A DNA stretch of 64,000 nucleotides from assembly GCA_013400975.1 (NCBI GenBank), contig WBMZ01010153.1:97501-161500 (forward strand). The letters run 5' to 3'. The position numbers were made by a program, and so were the translations under genes. This document shows positions 12,182 to 26,200 of the stretch, one piece after another. The notes under the pieces were generated by a model. It made no database searches. It worked only from the letters and a program-made list of their open reading frames with translations, and was not told the origin of the DNA. Source of the DNA: Atrichornis clamosus. Its lineage: Eukaryota > Chordata > Aves > Passeriformes > Menuridae. How positions within the stretch are numbered: the stretch's first letter is position 1; the number at the start of each line of letters is the position of its first letter.

Positions 12182-13977
12182 ACTTGAAAACATTCAGGAC
12201 AAATTTCACACTGCTATTACTTGGAACAGTATTGACTCTTGGTTTAATTCTCTTTTCCCCCTTTCTGATGTTCTCAGGGAAAGCAGGTCATCCCAGCTCT
12301 TTTTCTTCTGTCTTTGCTTCCTTTAGTAAGTATACTTTTAATTTCATTGACTCCTTGAAAGATGGCAGCAGGAACTGTAGCCATTACCAAGGTGTACTAT
12401 TATGAGTAATTCTCTACTGCTGGCTCTGAGCCCTCTCTTTGTAAATTTGTCTTTTCATGCCTCCAACACAGTGCTGATCCCATGGCCACCAATTAATACT
12501 CCTCCTACCAATGCTGCTTTAGTTGTTTTCCTCAGATGATTTCCCAAAATAAATATGCCTATCAATAAACCATTAGTAATACCGGGATGAAAGAAGAACT
12601 AGTTCAGGTGAAATATTATGTTGATTATTCCCAGATGAGGAAGAGGAAATAAGTTGTCAGTTGCTACATTTTTCTGGAAACAAAGGCTATTCCTGAGGCA
12701 CTACTTTACCAAACAGTAAGACCCTGGTGTCCTCCTAAAGAGATTTGCAGTGTAAAAAAATCTAAATATTTTTCAGATAGAGCTAATAACTCTATAAAAG
12801 TTATAATATGATGTAGTGTGTGTTATTTTGAATAGAAGACACAAAATGTCTTCTCCTGTTGTATGTTTATAGTTAACCCTTGTTTTCTTTCCATGAGTAG
12901 ATTTATCTCCGTATTCCATAAATAAAGCAGTTTTTTCTTCCCTTCTAGTCTTTGTTTTACTTCGCAAAATACGGAAAAGCTGTCTGTTGACCTTTCTTCT
13001 GTTTTTTTTATTTGGTTGGTTGCTTTGTTTTTCTAGCAGAGAAAGGCCAATCCTACTGTTGATGCATCATCTCTGTTCATCTCCTTGAATGTATGGTTCA
13101 GTTTTGAGCAGCAGTTTTGAAAAGACAATGGCATTTCCAGATTTGAACCCTGATAAAAAGCATGACACAGAGGGAGAAGGAATAAAATGCCTGGAAAATT
13201 AAGACTTATGGCAATGTAATGACCCAAGAAGAAATCACTTCCACTGTAGAGAATTCCCTACAGTAATTTTGGAAATCTCATTACAGACAGATCTTCTGTT
13301 ACTTCAAGGATAGTTTCAAACACAATTTCCCTGCATTTCTATGTAATGATAAGAAGCTCTGTCTGCCGATTAAGGCCCTACTCTTGAACATCTGTAGTTC
13401 AGGACATTGTGTAGAAAAAGTAGAGTGTGTAGTATGCCAATTAAATCTCCCAGAAGACTGGATTACCAGAGTTTTGTTTGATCATAGCCTTATTTAGTGT
13501 TTTGCAGGGTAATAAATAGCAGAGAGAGATGTAATATGCCTGTTTCTTCAAGTTCAAGTGTTACAGTTTCACTTGGAAAGCCAATATTAGTTATTTCATG
13601 TTCTTAGGGAGGAAGAAAAAGAATAAGAAAGACCCTTGTTCAAAACGGCTCAACAGCTGGCCTTTCCTTTCAAATGAAAATGAAGAGGAAAAAAGAAATC
13701 AAAACAAGACATTATAATCATACTCTCAGCTATATAATCCTTTCCTCAAATCTTGCTTCCTTTACTTATTTTTAGCTGTGTAGAGATGGCTGGTGCTACT
13801 AGTTTGATGACAGAAGAGCAGAGGACAAACATCCTGCTTGATGCAAAACAGTTAAGGAAAAAAAGTGGCTGGTGACTGACTGGTTTAAGCAATTTAAAAT
13901 TGTCCTCACAGATGCTAAAAAAAATTATAGAGTGATTTTTCTGAAGCTGCTGCTGGGTGCACACTGCACTAGTAATT

Positions 13978-13994
13978 AAAAAAAAAAAAAAAAA
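13978..13994 (+). repeat. Poly-A run
   Basis: Seventeen consecutive A residues. No retrotransposon or retropseudogene body is recognisable immediately upstream, so it cannot be assigned as a tail. Confidence 0.85.
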
Positions 13995-16900
13995 GCCAAA
14001 CCCTATATAAAGGTTTCCAATATGTATTTAATAGTACTTCTATTATTTTCTCATTCATCTGTTTTTTTCATCCATAAGTATATATTAATATATCTATAAA
14101 AATGTTATTGCTCTTTCGAAAAGATTTCTGCTGACCAGTCTGTTATTTCACAGGATTAATTCTGGATGAAGGAAAAGCTACCACTCTCCAATTGTTTCTC
14201 TTAGGCGCATATGTCACCTCTCCTTTAAGTTAATAATTTCATAACCGGTGATATGGCTGATTTGCTCATGAAAATAAAGGCTCTCTGGTCCTATATGTTA
14301 TTTATCATTTGGTTTCACAAAGAGAGCACATTTTGAGGTGCAAATCCATCCTCAAACAAATCTGATTCCTTGCTAATCCATAGAATATTTTGATCTTTAC
14401 TGGGTAATGAAGTCTTCATTTTTATGTGTAAAAAAATCTCATGTATAATACAAACAACATTATCTCTAAAACTGTGATACATCATCATACATGCAAAACC
14501 AAAGCCTTGGGTAAGACAGACTGGCAAGTTAGATGAACCACTTCAATTTTCCATCAATCAAATTATAGTTTATTGTTCAGCTGAACTACCTCAGGCAACA
14601 CAAATCTAAAAACTGTCATTTTGGAAACATTACATTTTTTTTCTGTCACATTATAACCCAAGCCACAGCCATAAAAAAGAATGTCATACCATTACTGACT
14701 GTAATATTCCTTAATTTAAGAACAGCTAATTCATCTGCAGTATATACAGTGTTCCTAGGATTTGGAGCTTATAGCAGTGTTCAGTTACAGTAATCTTATC
14801 AAACTCCATTAGTACATTTATTATTTTTTAAATAATGGAGATTTTTGCAAATTTAATTAAGAATAGAATGGTTGTTTATAACAGCATTTTAATGCCTACA
14901 TTAGAAATAAAGTTTACATTTCAGAATCATCTAATATTTCAATTATTTGGTTTCTATGAACACTGAATTGCAGGAATTTAATTAAAAATTAAGCTTCTAT
15001 GTCATACACTTGATGAAATAATCTGATGTCCATTTTCTATTTCTTTACAGCATTAAGTGTCATCACTCTAAGGCTCAGAAGTTAAAAATTAACCCAATAA
15101 ATGTTACAGGTCTCTTTGTGTTCTGTCACCCCAAATACACCTATGTCCTTTTTGCTATTTAGGCTATGGAATTCCCCCAAACGTTGAAGACCAGCAATGT
15201 AATGTTTGTACATTATAAAAGTTCTATTTTCTTCTTAACCTAAATTTCTAAATGATAACTTTATGATGTTCCTTTGTTTATCAACGTTGAAGTGCACATT
15301 CCAGTTAATGGAAGAGTAGAGAGTGAGAATTACAGTGAGAGGTTATATTTCCTCCCTGGTTAAAATACATAGAATTGAGAGTGTGAAAAGAGACTTACTA
15401 ATAAAAGTATTCTTCCCTCACCATTTATATGCTTAAAAATATAATCATGTTACCCTAGGAAATAATAAACTTAGTTAAGACACCACTTTTTAAATAGTAT
15501 GTGATGAAATTTAAAGATAATGGAAATGTTGTAAGAACATACACTTTGCTGGAAAGATATATATCATGAGGACACCTGTCCCCCCTTAACTGACTACCTG
15601 CTAAAAGAAAATCCTGCTAAAAGAGCAGATTTACTGTGTAGTGAGGCAATGAATTTAAGGGGTCTCTGCTGAATAAAAAACTAGTTCCATTGGTTGAGCT
15701 GGGCCATGTTCTTGAGTGGGTTCAGACATATTAACTGAGATTTTATGTGTTTTTATGCACCATTTATTTTTGAAAAATCAGGAATTTTCCGTGCAACAAT
15801 TACTTTTACACCAAAGTAATAAAATTCTGGTTGCTGATATTCACCAAACCTGTGCTAAGCATATTCCAGCAAGGATTATTGCACATACTTTGTATGTACT
15901 GCAAAAAGATGAGGGAAATCAGTGCAAGATTGCTAAGTGTAAAGAACCTAATCATGGTATTTGCATTTCCATTTGGTTTTGTTTTTCTTTTAATCAAATT
16001 GCATTATTTCATATAAGATACAAATTTACTAAGAAACATATATCTGCTCTTGTGATTCTTATAATTGTTGGTTATATTAATGAATCCAGTAACCTTACTA
16101 TCCATCTAGTGCACTGCAAAAGGTATGAGTGAGAGCACATAAAGTAAGACAAGAATCAGATCCTTACAGTGCCTTTTTTATAGGATCACACTAAGGCTTC
16201 TGAATGCGCCAGAATTTTTGGGGACACAGAAATACCAGTCCTAAATTTTCAGAGCATGTTAGAGTTTTAGCCACCTCATTCCCTATTCATTGAAACGTGT
16301 CACACTGGTGAATATCTTAAGAAGCGGTTAGAGAAGGTAGGCATCAGACATTTTCTAACTAACAAACCTATAATTCCTAGTTTTATGCTTGTTCTGTAAC
16401 AGCAATTTTTCTGTTTTATACTCTTTTGTTTCTCCTCCTGAAAGAAATTATTTTTCTTTGAGCTGAAAGAGGTCCTCTAAGCACTTTTCTGTGTCAGATG
16501 TGAGTTTTCCAGATCTAAAGGAACCCTGAGAACGTGTGATCTTTATTCACAGGGCATGTAAAAGAGAAGCAGGAAGAGAGTGTCATAAAACTAGTTACAA
16601 CAAAAAAATATGACTGACCCATCTAAAACTTAGTAAGATGGGTTAAAGTTGCTTCCTCTCAAGTGAAAACACGGTTTTTGTGACTCATTCCACTGACTCA
16701 TGAATATATGTATATTTTCACTATGTCTATAAAAATTCTTGTTTTATCCTGTTTTACAGGAAGCTGGACTTTCTTACTGTGTTACTAGCTGCTGGCAGTG
16801 GAAGAACCCAAACTTTTGGCATATTCAGCCTTGCAATAAAATCCAGGGTGTTTCCTAGATACGGTATAATTAACTTCAAATGCTATGTTACAATTATGTT

Positions 16901-19744
16901 CAGGGTGTGACTTAGACAAAATAAAGCACTTCTAAGTGAAGACTGATGTGCAATTCTAAATGCACCCTTTTTTTGTCTATATGTACTATAAATATTTTAG
17001 AATACTATAGATAGTACCAAACCAAAGCACTTTAGGTCCCTTAAATTTCGGATTTTAATTTTACAATATGAGCTAGATTATTCTTGGCTGTTTCTTTATT
17101 TTTTAAATTTTATTTTTAGTTCATTTAAACTCTTGCTGTTTAAACTACATGTAAAGTCTAGCAAGCCATAGCCATATTTTGCCTAGCTGCATTTAAGATT
17201 ATGCATTAGGATTTGTTCAGTCTTAGTAATCAGGTATAAAGCTTAATAAAATTAACAGGGAAGCTCTCTGGTAGTCAGAATTGGAATTGTAACTGTTTGT
17301 GCGTAACTGCTTCAGATCCTTTATAAATTCTATCAGCCAGTACATTTACATGGATATGCTCCCTTCTTCCTACCTTCTAGTTTGCAAGTACGGCTTCCAA
17401 AGTAATTTTTCGTGTTTCAATCATGCCAGTGAAAAAACCTCTAAAATGTGCCACAACCTTTACACTTCTTTAGGAAGCATATTCAATCAAACTATTTTTT
17501 ATTCCTCATCCTGAAAGTTGTACCTTAGCTGCTCCCAGCTAAGTTTATTGTTGCCCATAAGTTTGTATGGCTATCAGGATGCGATCCAAAGTGCACAGGT
17601 TTCAGTGCCATCTCAGACCTGAGACCTTCACCATTGCCCTCACTTCTGAGTAATCTATGCTCAGAAGAAGACACTGGCTTTCTCTACCCTCTAGCCACGT
17701 GTTGAAAGGCCAATAGCAGAGTTCAGTTATCAACTTTCATTCACTTGTCCAGTACATACTGTGCCCAACAGAGCTCTCTCCAGGGTGAAATTCTTTGTTT
17801 TAAAAGAATGCCCCTTTGTCATCATCAACTGACACACTACATTTATATCCACATCTCAGCTATGTCCTCTGCAATCTGCTTTCTAGAACACTTATATTTT
17901 ATACTTTTCTGTAATTCTTTTCTTAAACGCCTTATATTAGGGGAAGTACAAGCAGTAGGAAAAATGAGTGTACATATTGATGTGGTCACAAAATATTGTT
18001 CAGGCATTTTCACAATAAAGAGTGTTTGGTAGTTACAGTTCAGAAAAAATAAGTGAGCTAAAATAAAAATATGGATATACCTTCATAAGAACTTGTGGAC
18101 AGATTTCATTTGTGATCCTATTATAGTGGCATGATCTCAGACTCTCCCATCTATTTATAAATAGTGAAAAAAATCAATAAATTGTAATTTATTCATTTTT
18201 TCATTAAGCCAATGGGTTGGTACAGAAATGTGGCAGATCCCCAGGTATTCAAATGCTGCCTATAACTTGCCTTTCTCTGAGGTCTTTTTTCACCTTTGTC
18301 ACATTTGAAAATACTTTCAAAGGAGAAGATCAAATGAGGAGAGAGTAAGGTTTTTAACAAGGCAGTCATTTTTAACTATCAAAGTTATTTTCGTTCTCTA
18401 CAGATGCATATCAAGTAAGACTGGATTGGTAAATTCAGGACGTGGCACTAAATACAAAAAAAACCCAAAAGAATTGCTTGTGACAATATTATTATTTTGT
18501 ACTGATTGGGTCATTAGACAGTGCTCTACAAAAATTTTACAAATTTGAGTCCAAACAGATCTTTTAGAGAATGTAAGTCTTACAACGTTACTGACAGAAG
18601 TTAATCAAAGCGGCGCTTTCTCTTAGGTTGGTGAACAGAGGAGGCATATAGGGAAAGGGAAAGAGAGAAAAAGTTTCTTTAAACAAGTGCATGCAAAGAA
18701 CTAGAAAGTACTTTGATACTACTTTTTCCCCGAATAAAAATGTCCTCTTTTATGGAGGATGAAGCTGTAACTCAGTATCTCTGTGCTTCTGAGAGTGTTA
18801 ATCCTATACAAATGATGAGTATGGAGCAGTACCAACGATGAAATCTTATAACTCTTTCATTTGTTAAGACATGGAATCCTATTTTTAACATGTGACATGA
18901 AAGATAAATTGCTATGAAATACCAAAGAATATAACAACTAGAAGCCAGAAAATGAGTAGTAGACTTTGAAAATATATCATATTGTGGGAAAATGACCCAA
19001 ATGTTCCAGTTTTTATGAGGGTGCTTGCTCCCCTTCTGACCTTTTTTCCAGATTTGTATTTGGAACTAGAAGGATATATCTCCCCTTTAGGAAATCTCTT
19101 TAAGAAGGCCTGTGGACAACATGTGTTGGATCAAATGTTTCAGAACTTTAAGGTCTTTCAAAGCCCTTTTTTTTGATATTGCTGTTCTTTTCATTACAAC
19201 TCATTTTGATGATGGTTGGGTGAACTGTTTGGGAAAAAATGTGAACCTGCCCAAAGATGACTGGTTAAAAAATCTGAACCAAACTGAAGCACGTATTTTT
19301 AATGGTATTTCTCTGTTTCTGTTTTAGAAGCTCAGAAGCATGAGTAGTGTGTGATTTTTCATGTGTATATGTGTGTCTTTGCATGCTTTTGTGCCTTACA
19401 GATACAGATAAATATTTGACTATGAAATAATTAGCCCAAAGCTGACCCACACTTCTGTGTTGTGGTCACTAGGCAGAATGTGACTATGCCAAAGCCCCAG
19501 AAGCTCTTTCTGGACATGGAATGAATTTTTATATTCTTAGTTTATTCATAATTATGTACTATTCTTGCCCACACTGTATTATGATATATACATACATAAA
19601 AAGTGAAAAGTCAAATATATCATCTTTGTATGTTTATATTGTATGTATTTCATAATTTCTGAAATTGTGAAATATATTGCCTGAATATTTGCACTTACTA
19701 CAGACTACTCACTTAGAATTTTAGTGTCTCTATCTTTCTCTTTT

Positions 19745-19762
19745 ATATATATATATATATAT
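19745..19762. repeat. (TA)n microsatellite
   Basis: About nine TA dinucleotide units follow a TTTT run. A short, likely polymorphic simple repeat. Confidence 0.9.
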
Positions 19763-20052
19763 GCATATAATGTGATATTAGATTCACTGGCAGAGATCTA
19801 TATTCCTTAAAGATTACAGAGTCTAACTCTATACCAGCGAGACCATATGTACAGCTACTGAGGCAGTCAACAGACTTAAACAGCTGAGATAGAAGAATAA
19901 TGATAAAACTAGTTCAGTAAATAAATCATTGTTATAAGACTATTCAACTATTCTTCATATTTCATGATGGTAAGGAAAGAAGAATTCAATGTATTTGCAT
20001 TTAAAAATATTTAATTTAAATAACAGGGAAAACTTTCTTATTAGAAGAATAG

Positions 20053-20230
20053 AATTTGAACAGGTTGTTCAGTGAGGTTAAGGAAGCTCCTGTAATGGCT
20101 ATTTTTTAAGAACATTGGACAAATGTCTGCCAGTGACACTTTGTGTGACTGATCCCATACAGAGCAGGGGGACAGATTAGACGACCTTTTAAGGTCCTTT
20201 CCAAGACAACATTTCCGTGAAGTTCTGATT
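20053..20230 (+). mobile_element. CR1 LINE 3' fragment, plus strand
   Basis: The stretch contains diverged but ordered CR1 3' UTR landmarks. ACAGGTTGTTCAGTGAGGTT and AAGGAAGCTCC (near 20060-20090) match the CR1 'caggttgcccagagaggttgtggaagctcc' section. GGGGGACAGATTAGACGACC and TTTTAAGGTCCTTTCCAA (near 20167-20205) match the section just before the CR1 terminus. It is 5'-truncated and old. A lone TATGATTCTATGA at about 20288-20300 resembles the terminal repeat units and may be its displaced tail. Confidence 0.85.
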
Positions 20231-23160
20231 GGAAAAAAACCCAACAAAAGTATATATCAGACTTTTGTTCACATAGTTGGTTACTTTATGATTCTATGAA
20301 AGAGCAGTGAACTGGAAGGAACTGACAGCAAATGTTTTAATTTGGCAGTTTAGGGGAAAAAAATCTTTGCACTTATTTTGATGTCTGTTGCTGGCAAAAA
20401 ATACAAATGAAAAGCTGCCAAAATGTCTTTGAGACAAATTCAGCCAAGTAATTATCTTTCAATATGAGACATATGGTTAGGTTTACAGTCAATCTCTGAA
20501 CTCTTTGCTTGTATCTTTCACATTACCACCTTGAAAATCTACTTTGATATATGTGTGCAAGAGACAGACAGGCAAATATGCACACCCACTATCTTTAAGT
20601 GGTCAAACTGAGCAAAATGTGACTAAAATTTTATTATGCTGATGCGTAAAAATGCAAAGTTACAGATAGCATCAGTTAAAGAAAGCCAGGATAAGAACAA
20701 TGGTCATATCTATTTATTAGGTTTATTAAACAACTTCCAGTGGATAGTTAAACTGATAGGTAAACTCAAGCAGAATTATCTGATTGCCATTACTGCAACT
20801 ACATTGCACACTACATTGCACTACAATTGCATGACACTTACCTCTGAACTCAGGAACTGCATGTCAAGTGATCACAAAAAAGTTGAAAAATGTCAGCCTC
20901 TGTTTTGGCTTTTCAGCAGAAATAGTCTGTAGACAAAGGCTTGGCATCTCCAGCTACACAATGATTTCAACAACTTTATTTCAAACACTTGTGTGGGTGA
21001 TGGGGAGAAGAGTCAATCTCACAGGCATCTTGCACTCTCCAAAATGGAAAGACTGTGATTCTTCATCACCTTACACACATAGATAGAAGAATGGATAGAA
21101 AAAAAGCTTCTATCCATTCATAATAGCCAGGAAAAATATCACCATAACTGCTGGCTGGGATTCTCTGCAACAGTCAGAGAGATGGACTTCCAGCTCACTT
21201 GCATAAGGTCAAGGACATTAAAACTTCAGTAAGATAAGATCTGAGTGTCACGTGGGGTGATACTCAGATGCATTGAAATTCCAAACATTAAACCAATGTC
21301 AAAAATACTCCAAACCGCCTCCTCTCCCCAACTGTTTTGTTCTCTTTTCCAAGTAAATAAATCCAATTTTGCTTAGAGAAGAGGTTTTGAAAAATTATGA
21401 CTCTTTCAAGACTCTGTTATTAAGAAATATGATGTCACAGATTGTGGCTGGAAAAGAGGTATTTGCAGCTACTTTTTTTCTTAAGGCTTAAAGGTGTCAG
21501 GAAATGATCCAAGTTACTTAAAGTATTACAATAATGCCTTAATAACTTGCACTCCTTTTCTTTCTACCATCAACATCAGCAAAAACAAAAGCAGACCTAA
21601 CTCAACTTTCTCCTGAGAATCTCACAAAACTGTTTCAACATACTTATTTTATCTACATATTTCAATCGTATTTTATTACTTCCTTAGTTTCTTCTTTTAA
21701 CATCCTTTTACCTAATTTGTTTTCAAAATTGTAATTTTATGAATTTGCATCTAATTTATATTTGACTATCTTTCAGTTTTGATTAATATTTTTCCCTTCA
21801 AAAGTCTATGAGCAGTTATTTAGGCTAGCAGTTGCTTTAAACACCTGAATTTCAAGTATACACTTGAAAATTGAATTTCATAAGGTATTTGCACTTAAGA
21901 AATGCAATGAAGTAAGAAGTAGTCTTATTATTTGGACGACTAATAATTGTTAGGTCATCTGTTAATCCTTTCTTATTGTACAAAATAGAGTACAATTGTA
22001 TTTAAAATATAGCAGTATCAAGCATGTTGTTATAAGGTAGGATGCTAACTGATACAGTTCAGTTAGGCTGTAGACAATGGTTATACTGCATGCAAGTAGC
22101 TTTGATATCTCCTCAGAATCCCTTTCTTCTGCAAACTGTGCCAGGAACAGTAAGAATTAAGTGTGCTGAAACTTAATATTTGGGAACTTCTTTGGTGTGG
22201 GCGTAAGGCAAAAGCAAGAGGTTTTCGACAAGTTCAGGACAAGTAGTTTACATGCAAATGAACAATTTGTTCTTAAAAATGTTCTTTCCATCTTGTTTTA
22301 CTATTAAACACAGTCAGGGACAATTGTTGGTATAAATTTTGATGATTATCATGAAAACTTTGGCAGTGAAAACCAGTGAGAATTTACTGTGGGCGGATGT
22401 CAGCCCTTCCAAATTTCTGGTCAACATCCGGTAGCAAAAATAACCCCAAAAAATTAACTCCCACACTTTTACACACCATATGGCAAAGGACAGGATTTTT
22501 AGGATCTAACACTACATGATCTTACTCATATGACTATGTGGAAGAACTAGTAGATTCAAAATTTCAGTAAGCTCCACTAGGTGCCTATGTCTACATGTAG
22601 AAAAAAAAACAAATTTTAGGATGAGTCTTCAACATACAGCTTTTCGGTGCTCCTAGCAATTTTAGGTATTTTGGAATACCTCCTCACAGAGGAAATTATT
22701 TTTTCTTCAGGCTGCCATTTCATCTCTACTTATGCTAGGTTTTTGGACTATCCGGTAGTAACTTGATTTTTTTTCAGATGTTGATATGCCATTACACTAG
22801 TGCTGAACTGGTCAAAAGATGCTATACAGCATTTATATCATCTTTCTTCTCTTATAGGGGTTTTATGTCAGCTGTAGGAGGAAAAATGACACCTGATGCA
22901 ACAAAAAGTTGGTGGTACAAACATAGGAATGATCTTATACCAAATGAGTGCCTTGCATCACGTGGCTGTGGCACTTCCAGTCCTATAGCAAGAGCTCTGA
23001 AGCAAGATTTACTGTATTGTCAAGCCATGGCCTGAGGGTTTTAAGGAGCTTGATTAGAAGATTCATACTGTCACATAATAGGATCTGTTGAATGTGATGA
23101 AAGGTTAGTATTTCATACAATGATTTGCAAACCTTCAGCTGAAATCCAGTAGGTTTCAGT
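20231..23160. other. Nongenic DNA
   Basis: No gene recognised. It includes a 12-bp period tandem array (20799-20831, unit ACTACATTGCAC, about 2.7 copies) and the hairpin listed at 21089-21119. The remainder shows no family similarity. Confidence 0.55.
21089..21119. repeat. Perfect 12-bp inverted repeat (hairpin)
   Basis: Arms GAATGGATAGAA (21089-21100) and TTCTATCCATTC (21108-21119) are exact reverse complements around a 7-nt A-rich loop. No transcription unit is known here, so a terminator or RNA role cannot be argued. It could be a chance or slippage-derived palindrome. Confidence 0.9.
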
Positions 23161-23266
23161 TTTCTTTTCTTTGTGGTTTTTTTTGTTGTTGTTTGTTTGG
23201 GGTTTTTTTTGTTTGTTTGTTTTTTTGGGTTTTTTTTCTTGTGGGAAGTGGATTTTGTGTGTGTAT
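23161..23266 (+). repeat. T/G-rich low-complexity tract
   Basis: About 100 bp of T runs interrupted by G, with (GTTT)n and GGGG blocks, closely resembling the tract at 8.3 kb in style. Frames across it are spurious. Confidence 0.93.
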
Positions 23267-26200
23267 TTTTTGCCTCCAAACTTCAATAGGTTATTTGCAG
23301 TTGATACCACAGCAGCTTCTGGTCAACATGTCCTTTTCTAAGAAAACAGCAACACATTTACTCATACTAAACTTGTTCCTAATATGTCTAGAATAAGAGC
23401 ATGAAAAGCTTTATCTTCCAGGTAAACTTTTAGTGAAATAAGAATTAAAAATAAGGACAGATCGCTGAAGGTTTCATATAAAGAAAATTGAAACTAGGAA
23501 CAGTAGTCAGATATTTCACCCATTTACAAATGGCATAGTTCTGCTTCAAGATTAAAGTAGATCTCAGAACAGGATATTCAAGTAGGAAAAACTGCTTCAT
23601 TCAGTCAGGTCCAGATATAAAGAGGGTTGTTTCTAAATCAAAAATGCAAGCTATCTTTCAGGACTGACTCTTGTCTTGCACTGAATGTTCCCCCAGTCCT
23701 GTTTGCTGTTAGATGCTAGCAGATTCCTACAGAAGTAACAGAGAGATGCTGCTAAAATCATTAATGTATATAAAAAATCTCCAGGAGATTTTACCTCTAG
23801 GGTATTTTTTACTATTTTTTACATTTAGTTTTTTATTTTCTCCATTTTTAGTGAGGCATTTAGGTGAAGTGTCAGGACTGTAACAGTAATTAACCACTTT
23901 TTTATTCCTCGTGCCCCCCCTTCACCCCCCCGCAAAAAAAAAAGAGTAATTTTTATGAGTAAAGGTCTATCCCATTTGACATGGGAAATGTGACTGGCAG
24001 GGTACCAAATAATTTCCCCCCCTTATCTATACTTGATCTCTCTCCATTTGCTTTACTTACAATGTAGGATATGTTACAAATTTTGGGGGATAAATTCTTG
24101 GGGATGCAATATCAAAATTAATGCTTTGATGGAATGCATTATTTAGGAGTATTTGTTTGACTTAGCTGTCATTAACAGTTTTTCACTTAGCAATTATTAA
24201 CAATTTAACCAAGAGTACGCAGTAATACATTCAAAAGCAGGTCCTCACTCTAAAATATTATTGGGTATCCTTTTTTTCTGTAAGTCAACATCTTAATTTA
24301 AAAAATACATATATTTTAGGGTTTTCCACCACGTTTTGAAGATCTACAGAGGTAGGCATGCTTTTAAGTTTCAAATCTTAGGGCTGAGAGATATCACCAA
24401 ATTCAAACCAAATAATCCTCACAGATCAAGCCTTAAACTAAACAGTGGTGCAAATAAGAAGCCAACACAGTCTAGGAAAGTCACATGCAGCATTTTGACT
24501 ATCTAATAAGCTGCCTGGCTGGCCAAGAATACCCCTAGGAAAAAAAAAATCACACTTGAAAGAATCAGGAGGGTGTCTTCAACAAGTCAGAAATTGGTTT
24601 TTGACCTTTCTGACTCAAGTAAGCTTTTAGGATTCCCACCTGTGGTTTCTTTTCTAAATGATTTGATGATAAAAAGAGAATATTTTTTCTTCTTTTGAAT
24701 GGAAGAAACTCCTCCCTTTTTGTATTGGCTATAACACTGCTGAAGCCAGCTCTGTCTAGTATTGCCCTTTCAGGGGTAGAAACAAGAACTCTACTACATT
24801 TCTCTGCATCTCATTTCCTACAATATTAACAGCATGAGTAATAGAAATCTTCGCTGTAACTGCACATGAATATATAGCTTACTGAAAATGAACATTTCAA
24901 CCAGTTTGAGGGCTTGGAGGTTTTTCTGGTATTAGATACATTCAGCATGAGTGATGCATTGTTTTTTAAAGAAATAAGACGTGAAGTTTAAGATGCAGCA
25001 TTGACTGAAGTTAGAATTTTCAAAAGACAAGTTACAGTTTGGAGACTGCCATTTTCCACAGCTGGGACAGAGGCCTGATTTTAGAGAGTGCTGTCAGTCA
25101 CGACCCTTTGAAAAGGACATTACCACTCTGAAAAAAAATCCCAAACATCTGGCTAGCCTCAAAATCTTGGATTTAGCTAATTTAGGAGTTTATTTCTTCT
25201 TTAATGCAAAATACCAATAAAAGCAAAACTCAGGAATCACCATCATTGTACTCTATTTTTAATTATATGTAACATGCTAACTGAGACTTCAAGAAGTACT
25301 AAGGTATTCTGAGCAAAACATATGTAGTGCTCAGTCCAGAGGTTTACATATGCTTAAGATGCTTAACACTTCACAAGAATAAACATCTGGAAGCATCCTG
25401 CTGTAGAATTAGATTAAAACATAAATTGGAAGGAAAATATAAGTAATAAGAAACACCAGAACTTAGACTCATTTGAAACAAAATGACTGAACAAAAGATT
25501 GGAATCCATAACTGAGATAAAAATAGCAGGTGACTTGTTAAAACACCCCACAGGATGCTAAGCATTTTTTTTCCACAATCTCTAATTTTTATTGAGAACA
25601 AGATAACCTTCTCCCTCAATTCGTGATCTCCCTGCAAATAACCAAGAAGATTACAACTTCCTTCTGTTTTTAACTTTCATCCTGCTGAGAAACTCTGAAA
25701 CACTTTCAGTGGGTCATCCAGACAGTACTAGTCATTATGTGTAAGAAGAAGCACTCTTGAAGTAATATGTATGAGAAATGGAAAACAATTTTGATGGTAG
25801 GACCTTAAAAATCATACACAATATTGCTGAAAGTGCAAAACAAAGTAGTTAGTGAGAAAATTTGTGAAGCTGTGAAAACAGAGTAAAAACCAAGTTGTTG
25901 ATTCCAGGAAGTACTTTATCCTTTTTTTTCTGAAATAGATCCTCTGCTTAACAATGTAAATAACGTTTCCCTGTACCATAAAGCTCTGTATTTTCTTGCA
26001 TTTTCCTAATACTTTCCTAAAAGTCTGCTGTCTCCTTCTACCTGTTATATGTAAGTGGACCAATGGAGGAAGTTTCCTTTTGTTATCACTGCCCACTACA
26101 TCTTCTGTGATGCAACAATACGTGCATAGGTCTGCTCTTCTTCACTTTTCCCATTTCGCCCTCAGACTCAAATCTCTGGCCAACAGCTTCACCACAGCCT

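Larger units (their letters stand above)
8503..20050. other. Long nongenic single-copy stretch
   Basis: No supported gene in about 11.5 kb. The longest open frame, 15716-16132 (139 codons including stop), starts at GTG, has no recognisable domain and shows no coding-like composition. Small low-complexity features are listed separately. CpG is depleted throughout. The stretch is consistent with intron or intergenic DNA. Confidence 0.6.

Noticed and set aside
13978..13994. Poly-A run considered as a retropseudogene tail
   Set aside because: No gene-like body upstream and no visible target-site duplication.
15716..16132. Second-longest open frame in the window (138 residues)
   Set aside because: It starts at GTG, has no recognisable domain or coding-like composition, and frames of this length are expected by chance in 64 kb.
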